Of a stretch of 31,001 bases of DNA, positions 6,683-13,488 are shown piece after piece. The notes under the pieces were generated by a model. The model saw only the letters and a program-made list of their open reading frames with translations. It was not told where the DNA came from and made no database searches. Source of the DNA: Prevotella sp. GTDB taxonomy: Bacteria; Bacteroidota; Bacteroidia; Bacteroidales; Bacteroidaceae. The stretch spans positions 1 to 31,001 of the forward strand of contig JAFZVV010000015.1 of NCBI GenBank assembly GCA_017617615.1, given 5' to 3'. The translations under genes and the position numbers were made by a program. Numbering within the stretch: the stretch's first letter is position 1; each line of letters starts with the position of its first letter.

Positions 6683-7501
6683 TCACTCCCTGTTTTCCGC
6701 CCGCTCGCGTGCCTTGCGCTCCTCATCGATGGTCTGGAAGTCTTTTTTCCTGAGCACGAAACTGTTGCTGAGGTATTTCTCACGCACGATTTTGTTCTCT
6801 GCCAGCTCCTCCGGCTTTCCCTGGAAGAGGATACGGCCTTCGAAGAGCAGATAGGCACGGTCGGTAATGGTGAGTGTTTCCTGCACGTTGTGGTCGGTGA
6901 TGAGGATGCCGATGTTGCGGTATTTCAACTGCCATACGATATGCTGGATGTCTTCCACTGCGATGGGGTCGACACCGGCAAAGGGTTCGTCGAGCATGAT
7001 GAACTTGGGGTCGATGGCGAGGCATCGTGCAATCTCCGTGCGCCGGCGCTCACCGCCCGATAATTGGTCGCCCTTGTTCTTGCGCACCTTCCCCAGCCTG
7101 AACTCGCTGATGAGGCTCTCGAGTTTCTTGATTTGCTCCTTCCGGCTGAGTTTGGTCATCTCGAGCACCGACCTGATATTGTCTTCCACGCTCATCTTCC
7201 TAAACACGCTGGCTTCCTGAGGGAGGTAGCCGATACCTGCCCTTGCCCGTTTGTATACGGGGAATCCGGTGATGTCCTGGTTGTTGAGGTAGATATGTCC
7301 GGCATTGGGAACGATGAGGCCTGTGGTCATGTAGAACGACGTGGTTTTCCCTGCTCCGTTGGGGCCGAGGAGTCCCACAATCTCGCCTTGCCTGACATTG
7401 ATCGACACGTCGTTGACCACCGTGCGCTTGCCATAGCGTTTCACCAGTCCTTCGGTGCGCAGCACCATGCTTTCTGAATTCGTTGTAGTGTTGATTTCCA
7501 T
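6683..7501 (-). CDS. lptB: LPS export ABC transporter ATP-binding protein LptB
   Basis: This encodes 272 residues from the ATG at 7501. Walker A is GPNGAGKTT (about 46-54), the signature is QLSGGERRR, Walker B is [13 protein letters not shown], and the switch His lies in LITDHNV. The [22 protein letters not shown] stretch is typical of LptB, the cytoplasmic ATPase that with LptFG extracts lipopolysaccharide from the inner membrane. The C-terminus carries about 30 residues beyond ...[12 protein letters not shown]. The frame stays open upstream to 7783, but that part is translated repeat DNA and lies upstream of the promoter at 7522-7552, so the ATG at 7501 is chosen. That promoter is carried by a tandem repeat. 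Confidence 0.93.
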   Translation of the reverse strand: MEINTTTNSESMVLRTEGLVKRYGKRTVVNDVSINVRQGEIVGLLGPNGAGKTTSFYMTTGLIVPNAGHIYLNNQDITGFPVYKRARAGIGYLPQEASVFRKMSVEDNIRSVLEMTKLSRKEQIKKLESLISEFRLGKVRKNKGDQLSGGERRRTEIARCLAIDPKFIMLDEPFAGVDPIAVEDIQHIVWQLKYRNIGILITDHNVQETLTITDRAYLLFEGRILFQGKPEELAENKIVREKYLSNSFVLRKKDFQTIDEERKARERAENRE

Positions 7502-7521
7502 TTCAAGCCCTTTCTTGCTGA

Positions 7522-7552
7522 CAAAGGTACGATTAAGTGAGCGGAAAGCAAA
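7522..7552 (-). promoter_or_regulatory. Repeat-borne promoter of lptB
   Basis: On the minus strand TTTG (7549-7552), a 19-base spacer and TACCTTTG (7522-7529) give a full match to the Bacteroidetes promoter. It lies about 20 bases before the lptB ATG, so the leader is very short. The spacer sequence TTTCCGCTC.CTTAATCG recurs in a promoter upstream of cobU. Confidence 0.75.
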
Positions 7553-7772
7553 ACAAAACACGAAGTTTTTGTTTTCTTGCCCGAACGAGAGTACCTTCGG
7601 CGAAGCCAAAGTACGAATAAGCGAGCGGAAAGCAAAACAAAACACGAAGTTTTTGTTTTCTTGCCCGAGCGAGTACCTTCGGCGAAGCCAAAGTACGAAT
7701 AAGCGAGTGGAAAGCAAAACAAAACACGAAGTTTTTGTTTTCTTGCCCGAACGAGAGTACCTTCGGCGAAGC
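7522..7772. repeat. Three tandem about 84-bp promoter-bearing repeats
   Basis: The units are 7522-7606, 7607-7688 and 7689-7772. Each contains a GCGAG.GGAAAGCAAAAC segment, a CGAAGTTTTTGTTTTCTTGC segment and the hairpin-forming CCTTCGGCGAAGC. Read on the minus strand, only the unit nearest lptB has an intact TACCTTTG. The other two have TACTTTG, one base short, and so look like decayed promoters. Related sequence lies in opposite orientation at 10690-10794. Confidence 0.85.
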
Positions 7773-7776
7773 CATT

Positions 7777-7836
7777 TCAACACAAAGACACAGAGGTACA
7801 GAGTTTTTTCTCTGTGTCCCTGTGTCCCTGTGTTGA
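7777..7836. repeat. Long imperfect palindrome between ompA-type gene and lptB
   Basis: TCAACACA (7777-7784) pairs with TGTGTTGA (7829-7836), and inner CACAGAG and CTCTGTG segments extend the stem. It lies just past the end of the OmpA-family gene and could stop its transcription, though no clear U-run follows. Similar CTCTGTGTCCCTGTG palindromes are common in Bacteroidetes intergenic DNA. Confidence 0.6.
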
Positions 7837-7861
7837 CAAAAAACAGTGTTGTATGAATGCT

Positions 7862-8965
7862 TTACTTCACATACACGATGGCCAGGCGGTTGGAGGTCGT
7901 GCCCTGAACGCCCTTGCCCACAGCCTCATCGACGACGACGCCACGGTCGCGGAGGTAGTCGGCCACGGCATTGGCACGGGCCTGCGACAAGCGCTGGTTG
8001 AGTTCGGGGTCACCCTCGGGCGATGCCGTTCCCACTATCTGCACATGTGAACCGGCCTTCACGTTGTTGAGTGCGGCCTGGGCCTCTGCAGTAAGCACCG
8101 ACTTGCCCTGAGCAAAGGTCACGAAGACAAGGTTCTCTACCTTAACCTCTCTTCCTGCCACGGGCACTTCCTTCACCACTTCCTTCACTACTTCCTTCAC
8201 CACCTCTCTGGGCTTCTGGGCCAGTTCTGCACGCAGGCTGTTGATGATGCCGTTGAGACGGTCTATCTCAGAATTGTCCGGACCTGCAATCTTGAAGTTG
8301 TGCGTGCCGTTGGAGTTGCGGAACTTATACGTGAAACCGGCACTCACCTGGAATGCGGAGTTGTTGACATTATAGTGGGGCTGCTGTCCGTCAAACGATG
8401 CCTTGAAGGCAGGTTGCACACCAGGCTGGTTACAGTTAGACAGGAAAGCCCAGGTGAACGACGGCTCAATGATGAACTGCCACTGCTTGTCGCTGCCGAA
8501 GTTGAAGGTGAGGTCGATGCCGGCCTTCGAAGTCATCTTGTTGGTTGGCTCATACATGTCGTGGTCGGAGCAGAACAGGTGTCCCCATCCCAGTCCGTAG
8601 AGGCCGACGACCTCGAAACAACGAGGTGTTCCCTTGTAGCCCCCGAACCAGTTGGTGAGGTTCAGCGTTCCCAACAACGACACGTTGGTGGCACGGACGA
8701 ACGTGCCGGTAGAGACATAAGGTTTATTCGACAGGTAAGCCGTACCGTCGATGGCAAGACCTACGACCGGTGTGAACCACCTGCCAAGACGCAGACCGAC
8801 TGTCGGGTCGAGGTTGTTGCACCACTTCACGCCTGTGGTCTTGACTGCCACACCGCCGTTGATGCCCACGTAAATATTATCATAATTCTTGCTCTCTACC
8901 ACGGTCTGTGCCGATGCCGTGAATGCCATGAGAGCGACGGCAATAAACAAACAAATCTTTTTCAT
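7862..8965 (-). CDS. OmpA-family outer membrane protein
   Basis: This encodes 367 residues from the ATG at 8965. The signal peptide is MKKICLFIAVALMAFTASAQ. An N-terminal beta-barrel of about 240 residues ends in aromatic strands. It is followed by a coiled/linker segment with VVKEVVKEVVKEVP repeats (about 270-285), then a C-terminal OmpA-like peptidoglycan-binding domain (VFVTFAQGKSVLT...LSQARANAVADYLRDRGV). The order barrel, Pro/Lys/Val-rich linker and OmpA domain is standard for major Bacteroidales porin-like proteins that tether the outer membrane to the cell wall. The frame extends upstream to 9046, but the signal peptide fixes the start. It is monocistronic, with its own promoter at 9108-9139. 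Confidence 0.92.
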   Translation of the reverse strand: MKKICLFIAVALMAFTASAQTVVESKNYDNIYVGINGGVAVKTTGVKWCNNLDPTVGLRLGRWFTPVVGLAIDGTAYLSNKPYVSTGTFVRATNVSLLGTLNLTNWFGGYKGTPRCFEVVGLYGLGWGHLFCSDHDMYEPTNKMTSKAGIDLTFNFGSDKQWQFIIEPSFTWAFLSNCNQPGVQPAFKASFDGQQPHYNVNNSAFQVSAGFTYKFRNSNGTHNFKIAGPDNSEIDRLNGIINSLRAELAQKPREVVKEVVKEVVKEVPVAGREVKVENLVFVTFAQGKSVLTAEAQAALNNVKAGSHVQIVGTASPEGDPELNQRLSQARANAVADYLRDRGVVVDEAVGKGVQGTTSNRLAIVYVK

Positions 8966-9107
8966 CACTTCTTTTTGTTTAGGGTGGTTTTGTAGAATTC
9001 CATGAGTATTTAAACGATGACGGGTCATCTGCCTTTCGGCTGCCAAAAGACGAGGGTATCGGCACTTACGAAGGCACGACCCACCTTGAATGAATGGATA
9101 TTTGGCG

Positions 9108-9139
9108 CAAATTAATAAAAAAATATTGATTAATACAAA
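9108..9139 (-). promoter_or_regulatory. Promoter of the OmpA-family gene
   Basis: On the minus strand TTTG (9136-9139), a 20-base spacer and TTAATTTG (9108-9115) give one mismatch to TAnnTTTG. Transcription would start near 9100, leaving a leader of about 135 bases before the ATG at 8965. Confidence 0.55.
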
Positions 9140-9240
9140 CTTTATGCCTTAAAAATGGATTTGTGTGCCACGTTTTTCGTGTTTTTGTGAAAGACAGTGT
9201 CCAAAAGGGATTTCTCCAACACATCAAGATAGCAAGAAGA

Positions 9241-9271
9241 GAAAAATGGAGTTGGCATAAACCAACTCCAT
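9241..9271 (-). terminator. Intrinsic terminator after the small-protein gene
   Basis: A perfect 10-bp stem, ATGGAGTTGG (9246-9255) and CCAACTCCAT (9262-9271), closes a 6-base loop. On the minus strand it is followed by TTTTTCTCTTCTT. It lies 34 bases past the stop of the small gene at 9305, so it ends the two-gene transcript. Confidence 0.85.
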
Positions 9272-9304
9272 TCTTGCAGTTATCTGTCATTCAAGAAAAA
9301 CAAC

Positions 9305-9493
9305 TCAATACTCTTCTTCATCCTCATCCCAAAGCCCTTTATTGGCACTTGGGGGTGGAGCCTCAGAATTTCCGCCGCCGAAGCCGATTTCGGGGATGGA
9401 CGAGTTTCCTGTATGACCAAACACGTCCGTTAAGTCATCCTTTATAGACATGGCTATATATTTTGCACATGGAGATACATATTTTTTCTTCAT
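9305..9493 (-). CDS. Small Gly/Pro/acidic peptide of unknown function
   Basis: This encodes 62 residues from the ATG at 9493. The N-terminus is basic (MKKKYVSPCAKYIAMS), the middle Gly/Ser-rich (GFGGGNSEAPPP), and the end very acidic (LWDEDEEEY). No signal peptide or membrane helix is visible. The start is chosen because AAGGAGG at 9502-9508 sits 8 bases upstream, a rare strong Shine-Dalgarno for this phylum. A further ATG at 9514, overlapping the stop of the upstream gene as TAATG, would add 7 residues. The gene follows a secreted protein gene and precedes a terminator, so the two form a unit. Short MKKKY(V/I)SP proteins are common in Prevotella; I know of no established function. Confidence 0.7.
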   Translation of the reverse strand: MKKKYVSPCAKYIAMSIKDDLTDVFGHTGNSSIPEIGFGGGNSEAPPPSANKGLWDEDEEEY

Positions 9494-9501
9494 GTCTTGT
9501 T

Positions 9502-9508
9502 CCTCCTT
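9502..9508 (-). promoter_or_regulatory. Strong Shine-Dalgarno deciding the start of the 62-aa gene
   Basis: AAGGAGG, 8 bases before the ATG at 9493, fully matches the anti-Shine-Dalgarno. Other genes in this window lack such a site. Confidence 0.7.
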
Positions 9509-9513
9509 ATTCA

Positions 9514-10353
9514 TTATTTCACCAATACTTTCTTTCCGTTCATGATGTATATGCCCTTAGAGAGGTTGCCAGTTACTTGCTGACCATTCAGGTTGTAAAC
9601 CTTGTCGTCTTTGTTGTCGACAACGATTTTCACCTGGTTGATTTTAGCGGCATCTTGGCCAAAGAACAAGTTAAAACTATTGGCTTCGCTGGCATTTTCA
9701 ATTTTAAAATAGCAGAGAGAGAAGCCGATGTCAACAGTACCTTGGTCAACTATATAGAAGTTGTATGGCACCTCTGCCTGTGGGTCATAGCCGAAGTAGA
9801 AGTAGGTGTAACCATCACCAACATCCAATGTACAGCCATCGTATGTGCCCTTCATCAACACTGAAATACCGTCTGTTATAATCGTCCTGGTGACGATGTC
9901 GACATCTGTGGGCTTATCAGACATGGGGCCTTTATAGACGGTCAGTTCTCCAGAATCTCCGCCATCGGGGAATTCCACCGCACGGAAAAGACAGGGATAA
10001 CCGCTCCACATCCGCTCCACTGTAGAAAAATAAAGGGTTATGTTGCAAACAGTCTTTTCTTTATTCCACTCCACTTTCAGGTCATCATATTCCAAGGCCT
10101 CGCCCTTGATGCCGTTAATGTTATTGAGGTCACTTACGTTGTATGGCAACACGAGGGTAACCCAACGATCTTTGGTTAGGTTTCTAGTAATGGTGACGTT
10201 TTCATCGTCAGTCGCTAAATTTGATGCATTCACGCCATTGACAAAAGGAGCTTCATGGCTTGTCTTTCTTGTAACCGCTTGCGCAGAAACCACAATGAAA
10301 AGAAAGGCGGATAGCAATATCCACATCTTTTGGGGTAATCGTAAAAATTTCAT
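9514..10353 (-). CDS. Secreted protein with Prevotella-type C-terminal tail
   Basis: This encodes 279 residues. The signal peptide ends near VVSAQA (about residue 26). The mature protein is a mostly beta-strand-like polar sequence with a repeated-looking VTLVLPYNV / ITLYFSTVE pattern. It ends in KVYNLNGQQVTGNLSKGIYIMNGKKVLVK-type residues, the short tail found on many exported Prevotella proteins, sometimes considered a degenerate sorting signal. No catalytic motif is recognised. It is the first gene of a transcript with the 62-aa gene (stop and next possible ATG overlap at 9514) and has a promoter at 10466-10500. A surface or secreted role is inferred from the signal and tail only. Confidence 0.75.
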   Translation of the reverse strand: MKFLRLPQKMWILLSAFLFIVVSAQAVTRKTSHEAPFVNGVNASNLATDDENVTITRNLTKDRWVTLVLPYNVSDLNNINGIKGEALEYDDLKVEWNKEKTVCNITLYFSTVERMWSGYPCLFRAVEFPDGGDSGELTVYKGPMSDKPTDVDIVTRTIITDGISVLMKGTYDGCTLDVGDGYTYFYFGYDPQAEVPYNFYIVDQGTVDIGFSLCYFKIENASEANSFNLFFGQDAAKINQVKIVVDNKDDKVYNLNGQQVTGNLSKGIYIMNGKKVLVK

Positions 10354-10412
10354 GTTCTCAGTATTTAAGGATTAATAGCAGAAAAAACAAAGTGTTGAAT
10401 AGAGTATTGACG

Positions 10413-10429
10413 ATTGATTTGCAATCAAT
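10413..10429 (-). other. Small hairpin in the leader of the secreted-protein gene
   Basis: ATTGATT (10413-10419) and AATCAAT (10423-10429) form a 7-bp stem over three bases. It lies between the predicted promoter and the ATG at 10353. Its role is unknown. Confidence 0.4.
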
Positions 10430-10465
10430 TAGTTTACACATAGAAAGGCCCAAGGCTTGATGTTA

Positions 10466-10500
10466 CAAATATATAAAATTTCCGCATTGCTTGGAACAAA
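10466..10500 (-). promoter_or_regulatory. Promoter of the secreted-protein gene
   Basis: TATATTTG on the minus strand (10466-10473) matches the -7 element; TTTG at 10497-10500 is 23 bases upstream, slightly long. The leader would be about 105 bases. Confidence 0.5.
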
Positions 10501-10610
10501 TCAGCATAATTTAACACAATTTAATTGTTGTTTCACAACAAAGTTGTATCCTCTTGTTATAACTTGTTTTAGGTGAGCGAAGCGAACACATATTTCGTCT
10601 TTATTTAGAA

Positions 10611-10680
10611 TATCCCGAATTTGAGAATTAGAGAATTATAATCATATGAGAGAATTCGATAATTCTAACAATTCGGGATA
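10611..10680. repeat. 70-bp hairpin element upstream of cobU
   Basis: TATCCCGAATT (10611-10621) is perfectly complementary to AATTCGGGATA (10670-10680). Inside, AGAATTAT (10632-10639) pairs with ATAATTCT (10659-10666). It lies in the divergent gap 10354-10885, which has no gene, and is followed by a decayed copy of the promoter repeat (10690-10740). Confidence 0.7.
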
Positions 10681-10689
10681 AGCAGAAGA

Positions 10690-10794
10690 ATTCGCTTTCC
10701 GCTCGCTTAATCATACTTTGGCTTCGCCGAAGGTATTCACGCTCGGGAAATTCCAATTAAAATTTGGATTTCCGCTCGCTTAATCGTACCTTTG
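10690..10794 (+). repeat. Promoter-bearing repeat related to the lptB upstream units
   Basis: CTTTCCGCTCGCTTAATCATA (near 10694) and TTTCCGCTCGCTTAATCGTA (near 10769) are two copies of the same segment, separated by GGCTTCGCCGAAGG. They match the minus-strand reading of the lptB repeats at 7522-7772. The first copy has TACTTTG (decayed), the second TACCTTTG (intact). Confidence 0.75.
10763..10794 (+). promoter_or_regulatory. Upstream promoter of cobU (repeat-borne)
   Basis: TTTG (10763-10766), a 20-base spacer and TACCTTTG (10787-10794) match the consensus fully. Transcription would start about 85 bases before cobU. Confidence 0.65.
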
Positions 10795-10849
10795 CCACTA
10801 CGTGGCGAAAGTAGGCGGCACCTCAGCAATGCAAAAAACTTCGATTAAT

Positions 10850-10880
10850 TTTGTATTGCGTTCGGTTTGCACTACCTTTG
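10850..10880 (+). promoter_or_regulatory. Proximal promoter of cobU
   Basis: TTTG (10850-10853), a 19-base spacer and TACCTTTG (10873-10880) match the consensus fully. The element ends only five bases before the ATG at 10886, so the transcript would be leaderless or nearly so. No cobalamin riboswitch sequence is visible in 10354-10885. Confidence 0.7.
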
Positions 10881-10885
10881 CAAAC

Positions 10886-11413
10886 ATGACGAGAATCATC
10901 TTAATCACCGGCGGACAACGGTCGGGCAAGAGCAGCCACGCCGAGGCAATGGCGCTTAGTCTGAGCGACCATCCCGTGTACATGGCCACGGCAAAAGTGT
11001 GGGACGAAGAGTTCCGGCAGCGCATAGCGCGCCACCAAAGCCGCCGCGGCCCCTGCTGGACCAACATCGAGGAGGAACGCTACCTGAGCCGCCACGACGT
11101 CAACGGCCGCGTGGTGCTCATCGACTGTGTCACGCTATGGCTTACCAACATCTACTTCGCTTCGCGCGACAAGCACGTGAGTACCGATGACTTACTCGCC
11201 GAAGCCAAAGACGAGTTCGACCGCTTCACGGCACAGGATGCCACGTTCATCTTTGTCACCAACGAGATAGGCTCGGGAGGCGTGAGCGACAACGCCCTGC
11301 AGCGCCGGTTCACCGACCTGCAAGGATGGATGAACCAATACATCGCCTCGCGCGCCGACACCGTGATACTAATGGTCAGTGGCATCCCCGTCAACATCAA
11401 ATCTCAGCCATGA
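10886..11413 (+). CDS. cobU: Adenosylcobinamide kinase / adenosylcobinamide-phosphate guanylyltransferase
   Basis: This encodes 175 residues. CobU phosphorylates adenosylcobinamide, then transfers GMP to give adenosylcobinamide-GDP, in the cytoplasm. The P-loop is GGQRSGKSS (residues 9-17). His50 in RIARHQSRR corresponds to the histidine that carries GMP in the family, and LIDCVTLWLTN and TNEIGSGGV are conserved. The ATG at 10886 is chosen because MTRIILITGG is the usual start; the open frame reaches back to 10802 but crosses the proximal promoter. It is the first gene of cobU-cobT-cobS-cobC and overlaps cobT by 4 bases (ATGA). The C-terminus (GIPVNIKSQP) is short, as normal for CobU. Confidence 0.95.
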   Translation: MTRIILITGGQRSGKSSHAEAMALSLSDHPVYMATAKVWDEEFRQRIARHQSRRGPCWTNIEEERYLSRHDVNGRVVLIDCVTLWLTNIYFASRDKHVSTDDLLAEAKDEFDRFTAQDATFIFVTNEIGSGGVSDNALQRRFTDLQGWMNQYIASRADTVILMVSGIPVNIKSQP

Positions 11414-12480
11414 GAACATTCCATATTCAAAAGCCCGACCAACGGTTGCTGGCTGCCATCACGCAGAAAATCGACAACCTGAACAAGCCCAAGGGTGCAC
11501 TGGGCCGCCTGGAGACCCTTGCCGCCCAACTCTGCCTCATCCAGCAGACCCTCTCCCCCACCCTCTCCCATCCCTGTCACCTGCTCTTCGGCGGTGATCA
11601 TGGCATCGAGCGCGAAGGGGTGAGCGTATCGCCCCGTGAGGTGACATGGCAACAGATGGTGAACTTCACCAAGGGCGGCGGGGGCGTGAATATGTTCTGC
11701 CGCCAGCATGGCTTCCACCTGCGCATCATCGACATCGGCGTCGACCACGACCTCTCCGATGTCAGTGGTATCATCCACAGCAAGGTGGCGCGTGGCACCG
11801 CCAATTTCCTCCACCAGGCAGCCATGACCGAAGCGCAATACTGGCAGGCCATCGATACCGGCGCGCAGTTGGCTGAAGAGTGCGCTGCCGAGGGTTGCAA
11901 CATCCTCTGCGTCGGCGAGATGGGCATCGCCAACACCTCACCGTCGAGCATCTGGATGAGTCTTTTCGGCGGCATCCCCCTCGACGAATGCATCGGTGCC
12001 GGGGCTGGCCTCAACGACAGCGGCCTGCGCCATAAGCACGAAGTGCTGCGTGAAGCCCTCCGGCATTTCACGCAAGAGCATCCCGAGGCTGTCGACAACC
12101 CCACCTCCCCTGACGCTGCCCGCATCATCGTGCGCTATTTCGGCGGTTTCGAGATGGTGGGTGCCATCGGTGCAATGCTACGTGCCGCAGAACTCGGCAT
12201 GGCAGTGATGGTCGACGGATTTATCATGACGGCGTGTATGCTCGCCGCCTCACGCCTCTACCCCGACGTGCTCCACTATGCCATCTTCGGCCACTGCGGC
12301 GATGAGAGCGGACACCGCCGGATGCTCGCCCTGATGGATGCCCAGCCGCTCCTGCAACTGGGCCTGCGCTTAGGCGAGGGCACTGGTGCGCTCTGCGCCT
12401 ATCCTATCATCGAGAGCGCCGTAAGAATGGTCAACGAAATGAACACTTTCGAGCACGCGAATATCACGAAATATTTCTAA
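11410..12480 (+). CDS. cobT: Nicotinate-nucleotide-dimethylbenzimidazole phosphoribosyltransferase
   Basis: This encodes 356 residues, normal for CobT. It activates the lower-ligand base as alpha-ribazole phosphate using nicotinate mononucleotide. Visible family motifs are NKPKGALGRLE near the N-terminus, FGGDHGIEREGVS, GEMGIANTSPSS, and GLRLGEGTGALCAYPI near the C-terminus, which contains the catalytic Glu. The ATG at 11410 overlaps the cobU stop (ATGA), so translation is coupled. The last codons contain a 15-bp sequence repeated at the start of cobS. Confidence 0.95.
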   Translation: MRTFHIQKPDQRLLAAITQKIDNLNKPKGALGRLETLAAQLCLIQQTLSPTLSHPCHLLFGGDHGIEREGVSVSPREVTWQQMVNFTKGGGGVNMFCRQHGFHLRIIDIGVDHDLSDVSGIIHSKVARGTANFLHQAAMTEAQYWQAIDTGAQLAEECAAEGCNILCVGEMGIANTSPSSIWMSLFGGIPLDECIGAGAGLNDSGLRHKHEVLREALRHFTQEHPEAVDNPTSPDAARIIVRYFGGFEMVGAIGAMLRAAELGMAVMVDGFIMTACMLAASRLYPDVLHYAIFGHCGDESGHRRMLALMDAQPLLQLGLRLGEGTGALCAYPIIESAVRMVNEMNTFEHANITKYF

Positions 12481-12502
12481 ACACCATGCGAATATCACGA
12501 AA
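12457..12502 (+). repeat. 15-bp direct repeat across the cobT/cobS junction
   Basis: GCGAATATCACGAAA occurs at 12457-12471, in the last codons of cobT, and at 12488-12502, codons 2-6 of cobS. The two are read in different frames (ANITK against RISRN). This looks like a 31-bp tandem duplication around the junction. Confidence 0.8.
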
Positions 12503-13292
12503 CACATCTACATGGTACCAGAACCTGTGGGCAGCGCTGGTGTTCTTCACCCGCCTGCCATTCTGGAGAATCTACCAACCCCCGAAAGAGAGTTACCGCG
12601 CCGTAGTGGAGTTCTGGCCCCTCACGGGCTGGCTCACCGGTGGCGTAATGGCTGCCATCCTCTATTTCGCTCCCGCCATCTTCCCCTATCCCCTTGTGGT
12701 GGCCCTCGCCATCCTCGTGCGGGTGCTCATCACAGGGGCACTGCACGAAGACGGTCTTGCCGACTTCTGCGACGGGTTCGGCGGCGGCAACGACCGCGAC
12801 CGCATCCTCAGCATCATGAAAGACTCCCACATCGGCACCTACGGTGTGCTGGGTCTGGTGCTGTATTTCCTCCTGCTCTTCCTCGCCCTGTCAAACCTGC
12901 CTCCCGCCACAGCCGCCCTCACCGTACTGGCTGCCGACCCCTTCTCGAAGATGCTCGCCGGACAAGTGGTGCAGATGATGCCCTACGCGCGTACCGAGGC
13001 AGAGGCGAAGAACAAGGTGGTATACCGCAAGGTGAACGTGGCAGGGAGCATCGGTCTGGCGTTCCAAGGTCTACTGCCCATCATCCCCTTGCTGTTGTTC
13101 TCCGACGGCATCACCGACAAGTGGCACCTTGTGGTGTTCGTACCGTGTCTGGTGATGTATTTCCTCTACCTGAAGATATGGAACAAGTTGCGGGGCTACA
13201 CCGGCGACTGCTGCGGCGCAATGTTCCTCCTCGTTGAACTGAGCGTCTATCTCGTGGTCTGCGCCATTGCATATACCACCATTGGAAATTGA
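12486..13292 (+). CDS. cobS: Adenosylcobinamide-GDP ribazoletransferase (cobalamin synthase)
   Basis: This encodes 268 residues of an integral inner-membrane enzyme joining adenosylcobinamide-GDP and alpha-ribazole (phosphate). The N-terminal FFTRLPFW motif, the metal-binding GALHEDGLADFCDGFGGG stretch (about residues 84-101) and the SHIGTYGVLGL motif are characteristic. Several hydrophobic segments span the protein. It starts 5 bases after cobT. The first codons derive from a short duplication of the cobT end, so the first six residues may be recent. Confidence 0.95.
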   Translation: MRISRNTSTWYQNLWAALVFFTRLPFWRIYQPPKESYRAVVEFWPLTGWLTGGVMAAILYFAPAIFPYPLVVALAILVRVLITGALHEDGLADFCDGFGGGNDRDRILSIMKDSHIGTYGVLGLVLYFLLLFLALSNLPPATAALTVLAADPFSKMLAGQVVQMMPYARTEAEAKNKVVYRKVNVAGSIGLAFQGLLPIIPLLLFSDGITDKWHLVVFVPCLVMYFLYLKIWNKLRGYTGDCCGAMFLLVELSVYLVVCAIAYTTIGN

Positions 13293-13488
13293 GTCCGGGC
13301 TGCGCCCGATTGAAGATTGAAAATTGAAGATTAAAAATGGAAAATGGAAGTGATGATGGGCTGAATGGGCAAAATGGGCTGAGTGGACAGAGTCGCAGGG
13401 CATACGTCCCTTTAACTTCCCTTTAACTCCCCTTTAACTTCCTTTCCATTCTCTTCAAGAAATACTTCCCTTTAACTTCCCTTCAAAA
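13293..13488 (+). repeat. Composite spacer repeat between cobS and cobC
   Basis: Directly after the cobS stop comes a GC hairpin, CGGGC-TGC-GCCCG (13296-13308). Then come ATTGAAAATTGAAG-type repeats (about 13309-13350), a GACAGAGTCGCAGGGCATAC segment (13384 onward), and four CCCTTTAACTTC-type units ending CCCTTCAAAA directly before the cobC ATG. The same order of modules occurs at 28428-28648 and, reversed, at 23452-23698. Confidence 0.8.

Noticed and set aside
7502..7783. 94-residue N-terminal extension of LptB
   Set aside because: The frame is open through the tandem repeats, but the promoter at 7522-7552 lies inside it and LptB proteins start near the ATG at 7501.
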